A stretch of 10,417 nucleotides of DNA, taken from the NCBI GenBank assembly GCA_027596035.1, contig JADGJA010000807.1, forward strand, positions 1-10,417. Reading direction: 5' to 3'. Made by a program: the position numbers and the translations under genes. Positions 7,726-10,417 of this stretch are shown one piece after another. Position 1 is the stretch's first letter, and every line of letters starts with the position of its first letter. Source of the stretch: Thoreauomyces humboldtii. Its lineage: Eukaryota; Chytridiomycota; Chytridiomycetes; Spizellomycetales; Powellomycetaceae. The notes beneath the pieces were generated by a model. That model was not told the origin of the DNA, did not search any database, and was given only the letters and a program-made list of their open reading frames with translations.

Positions 7726-8426
7726 TTTAGTCCATCTTTGAACAGCGACGAGGCGGTCAGCGTTCATCCAAAGTACCTCAAACAAGCGCTCCCGTCCACG
7801 ATAAACCCTCGAAAAGCGGGCTCGTAGCACTGGAGACGTCCCCGAAGCCGTACCGTGATCCCTGCGGGTTGTCAAAAACGTTGTATTTTAGCCCATCTTT
7901 GAAGAGACACGACGCGGTCAGCGTTCATCCAAAATACCTCAAATAAGCGCTCCCGTCCAAGATAAACCCTCTAAAAGCGTGCTCGTAACACTGGGGACGT
8001 CGCCGAAGCCGTATCGTGATCCCTGCGTGATGTCAAAAAAGTAGCATTTTGGCCCATCTTCATCCGGCGACGACGCGGTCAGCGTTCATCCAAAGTACCT
8101 CAAATAAGCGCTCCCGTCCACGATAAACCCTTCAAAAGCGTGCTCGTAACACTGGGGACGTCGCCGCAGCCGTATCGTGATCCCTGCCTGATGTCAAAAA
8201 AGTAGCATTTTGGCCCATCTTCATCCGGCGACGACGCGGTCAGCGTTCATCCGAGATACCTCAAATAAGCGCACCCGTCCAAGATAAACCCTCGAAAAGC
8301 GTGCTCGTAGTACTGGAGACGTCCCCGAAGCCATACCGTGATCCCTGCGTGATGTCAAAAAAGCCGCATTTTGGCTCATCTTCAACTGGCGACGACGCGG
8401 TCACCGTGCATCCAAAGTACCTCAAA
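7726..8426 (+). repeat. Tandem array B, satellite with exact 161-bp period, 4.35 copies
   Basis: Units start at 7726, 7887, 8048 and 8209, with a partial unit from 8370 to 8426. The internal landmark GCGGTCA recurs at 7753, 7914, 8075, 8236 and 8397, each exactly 161 bp apart, so there is no net insertion or deletion between copies. Conserved blocks in every full unit include CGGTCAGCGTTCATCC, GATAAACCCT and CGTGATCCCTGC, and each unit ends in a short A run just before a TTTNG start. No open frame spans units. The period is close to a short nucleosome repeat length. Function unknown. Confidence 0.95.
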
Positions 8427-8660
8427 GCAGACGCGGGGATGTATGGGCAACATACGACGAGCGCACCGACCTCTCGTACCAGGCATGGCTTCGGGACACG
8501 ACGAACGCGCTCTCTCCTCTCCTCTTCGGACACACACTTCAAACTCCCCACTTCGGGACGCACTACCAACAGCTGCTTCGTTCAGAATCGCTTCGAGAAC
8601 TCATATCACTTGCTACACTTGAACATGTGAACCGCATTTCGCTACATAGGGGATCTCCAA
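8427..8660 (+). pseudogene. Coding-like fragment after the satellite, origin unknown
   Basis: Immediately after the truncated last satellite unit, one + frame reads GDVWATYDERTDLSYQAWLR and then continues through a leucine-rich, protein-like stretch (NALSPLLFGHTLQTPHFG, LLRSESLRELISLATLEHV) to about 8620. It has no start of its own and no recognised motif. It includes the right copy of the 33-bp repeat (8450-8482), whose left copy carries a stop in the same frame. It may be a piece of a decayed retroelement gag, but this is a guess. The end overlaps the likely 3' flank of the minus-strand gene at 8708. Confidence 0.25.
8450..8482 (+). repeat. 33-bp direct repeat, right copy
   Basis: Partner of the copy at 6830-6862, with 31 of 33 bases identical. 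The flanking bases are unrelated on both sides, so the similarity is confined to this block. Confidence 0.75.
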
Positions 8661-8707
8661 CAATGCAGGTATCTCAGCCACAACCCGGAGCAAAAAGGAA
8701 AACAACG

Positions 8708-10149
8708 TTACGCCGACGCTCCCCTTTCAGCCCTCAAAAAAGACAAGACGATGGTCGCAAGCTCCTTGTCCCAGATGCTCGGCTTCCCGACGCCGTCCGA
8801 GAGACGTTCGATGCTGGTACGCGTGAGGTTCCTTCCACCCGCCAGGACGTAGAACCGCAGGCCTCTCTGGACCGAGTAGGGATGCGGACCGACGCTGTTC
8901 TCGTGGCCGATCCGATCCGCTCCCGCTCGCTCGTTGATGTCTCGTTGAAGCTGAAGGCTCCATGTGTTGACGTCGAGGTCTAGGTCCTTGAGCACCTGGA
9001 GGAACTGAGATGCATCCAAGTTGAGGGGTCCGTTGGCGTAGAACGCCTCGCGGAGTGCTCGGGAGAGAAAGTCCTGTGCCGATGCGTCCGGGATCGCGAT
9101 GTGCGCTTCCTTGAGCCACCGTGCGATGTCCGGGATCTCACTCCATTCGGCGAGCGATATGGCCCAGATGTCGGTGAGAAAGCCGGTCTCCATGCAGAAC
9201 TGGAAGCAGGTCAGACCACCTGCTCCGCAGAGCGACCTTGACCATGGGTAGACGATGATGGACTGCTGAAGCTTCGAGGTGTCGATGGGGACCATCCCGC
9301 GTCGTGCGGCGGTGGATCGAAGGACGTCAGGCTCGTCGCGCCCCATGGCACGCCAGACGCAGTCGTGGTAGAACTGTTCCGATCGCGCAAAGACGTCTGC
9401 GTGCATCAGCTCCACGGTCGAGACCAGACGGTCGTGCGGTTCCATCAGATCCACGTCCAGCAGGGTCTCGAAGAACTGGACTCCCTGTCGATAGATGGTC
9501 TCTCCTCTCGTGTTCTGACGATCGCGGAGGATGCTGTCGAGCAACGTTCTTCCGGCTTCCGTGTCGAGGACCAGGTCGATGATGCAGAACTCGTCCAGAG
9601 ACTTGAAGACCTTGAGAAAGTCGAGCCGTCCATCGCGTTGCATCTTGCGGATGATTCGACTCAGTGCCAACCTGCCGTGGACCGGGAACGTGACGGGTCC
9701 TCGACACGACCTCACGTGGTCGCGAAGCATCGCCACTGCGTCGAGGACGGACGGATGATCGATGTCCATCCTTACTGCGAGGAGTCGGGCAACGCAATGT
9801 TGCGAAGTCGTCCATCGCGCGTCGGGGTACTTGTCACGTTCGATGTACTGTTAGGGACGAGACGTGGCGAGAATAAGTCGGGGGAACTCAAGGGGGGCAT
9901 GGAAGCAAAGGTACAACCTTGCGCGCAAGGATCAGAGGGTGGTGGAACGCTTCGAGAGTAGAGCGTGAGAAGGCTCCGTGTTCGAAAGGTAGAAGCTGCC
10001 AGATCTTGCAGATGATCTGCGGAAGGGGCACAAGAACAAGGTGCCTCGTGAGCACGTGCGTCCGTGCAGACCATCGAGACCCTATGCGCTCAGACCTCCA
10101 CCGGCAACGTCTCGAAATGGCAGTCCTGGACGGTAGATATGACGGGCAT
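8708..10149 (-). CDS. F-box-like protein, paralogue 2 (3 exons, 430 aa)
   Basis: On the minus strand, exons are 10149-10096, 10016-9918 and 9847-8708 (stop TAA 8710-8708). Introns are 79 nt (donor GAG|GTCTGA, acceptor CTTCCGCAG with a pyrimidine tract) and 70 nt (donor AAG|GTTGTA, acceptor CTAACAG), both phase 0. Joining exons 1 and 2 gives FETLPVEIICKIWQLL (residues 12-27), a good F-box-like motif, followed by HHPLILARKYIERDKYP, which matches RHPMLAVRKFI in the paralogue at 5289-6644. The rest (78-430) is helical and aligns with the paralogue through HP...A.L..HV (82-96), RK.QR...FL (118-129) and F...CV..A...LR...ARRG (210-235). Exon 3 alone could start at an internal ATG (9769) but would lose the F-box. 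Role as a Skp1-binding SCF adaptor is inferred. The donors are not the strongest consensus, and further upstream exons beyond the window cannot be excluded. Confidence 0.75.
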
Positions 10150-10417
10150 GACGACTTTGCAGTTGTATTGTCTGAAGGATGGTGATGGGGGATGGTGGGA
10201 ACGAACACAGGGCCTCTGGCACAAGCGACGGGGAGACAGAACAGCAGACGGCAGGTTTCGGACATTCGGACGCGAAGCATTGGGGGGGAAACCACGGCTG
10301 AACACGAACCCGTGCAACAAATACCTCGGAGATGGGGGACACACTCCTCTCGTCGTGGCAGCAACCTGCACGGGGGGAGGGGAGGATGAGCAAGGGGCTG
10401 ATGGGAACCAAAGGCAG
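10150..10417 (-). promoter_or_regulatory. Upstream region of F-box-like paralogue 2
   Basis: Read on the minus strand these 268 bases are CT-rich, as expected for a fungal promoter and leader. They contain ATG triplets in other frames, and the frame of the first exon is itself open upstream to 10371 (possible in-frame ATG there), so a longer N-terminus or an extra 5' exon is possible. I chose ATG 10149 because it has G at -3 and places the F-box near the N-terminus. Confidence 0.4.

Noticed and set aside
7381..8426. Possible CRISPR array
   Set aside because: Units are contiguous 160-161 bp tandem copies diverging along their length, not short identical repeats with unique spacers, and the genome is eukaryotic.
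9327..9815. Alternative minus-strand frame starting MDDFATLRC, possibly spliced to exon 3 of paralogue 2
   Set aside because: Using it as a first exon would need an intron of roughly 35 nt. The 70-nt intron model extends the homology with the neighbouring gene and gives an F-box.

Overview
The window looks like nuclear DNA of a fungus, most likely a basidiomycete. The protein genes are interrupted by GT-AG introns, mostly 70-107 nt long, with fungal-style branch and pyrimidine tracts. Upstream regions are CT-rich, the sequence is fairly GC-rich, and the two recognisable proteins are typical fungal ones (a Ypq-type PQ-loop vacuolar transporter and an Ecm4-type glutathionyl-hydroquinone reductase). 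Nothing bacterial (operons, Shine-Dalgarno spacing, CRISPR) is present. The exact lineage cannot be fixed by eye.

Layout. Positions 1-540 are a CT-rich upstream region. 541-2028 (+) is a two-exon PQ-loop membrane protein whose single 336-nt intron is unusual: its length is a multiple of three, it has no stop codon, and it carries eight GCGNAGC mini-hairpin motifs. 2525-4063 (+) is an eight-exon ECM4 gene that can be reassembled completely (327 aa). 4064-5288 has no convincing protein gene, but holds a strong TATA box followed by a pyrimidine-rich leader (an apparently orphan promoter) and a pair of competing hairpins. 5289-6644 (-) and 8708-10149 (-) are two complete, divergent paralogues (423 and 430 aa). 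Their N-terminal exons had to be worked out from splice signals. The splice-joined N-terminus of the second gives an F-box-like motif that aligns with the first. I therefore read both as members of an F-box-like family, probably SCF substrate adaptors.

Between the paralogues, 6645-8707 is an accessory, repeat-rich island. It contains a 33-bp direct repeat at both ends (1,620 bp apart), a short frameshifted ORF resembling the start of a retrotransposon gag, a 12-bp microsatellite, and a two-copy 160-bp tandem repeat. After these comes a satellite array of four complete units plus one partial unit with a period of exactly 161 bp.

How the genes relate: the PQ-loop protein and ECM4 are independent housekeeping or stress functions (vacuolar amino-acid export; glutathione-dependent quinone reduction). 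The two F-box-like genes share ancestry, strand and domain plan but no intron position. With the repeats between them, this is the evolving part of the window.
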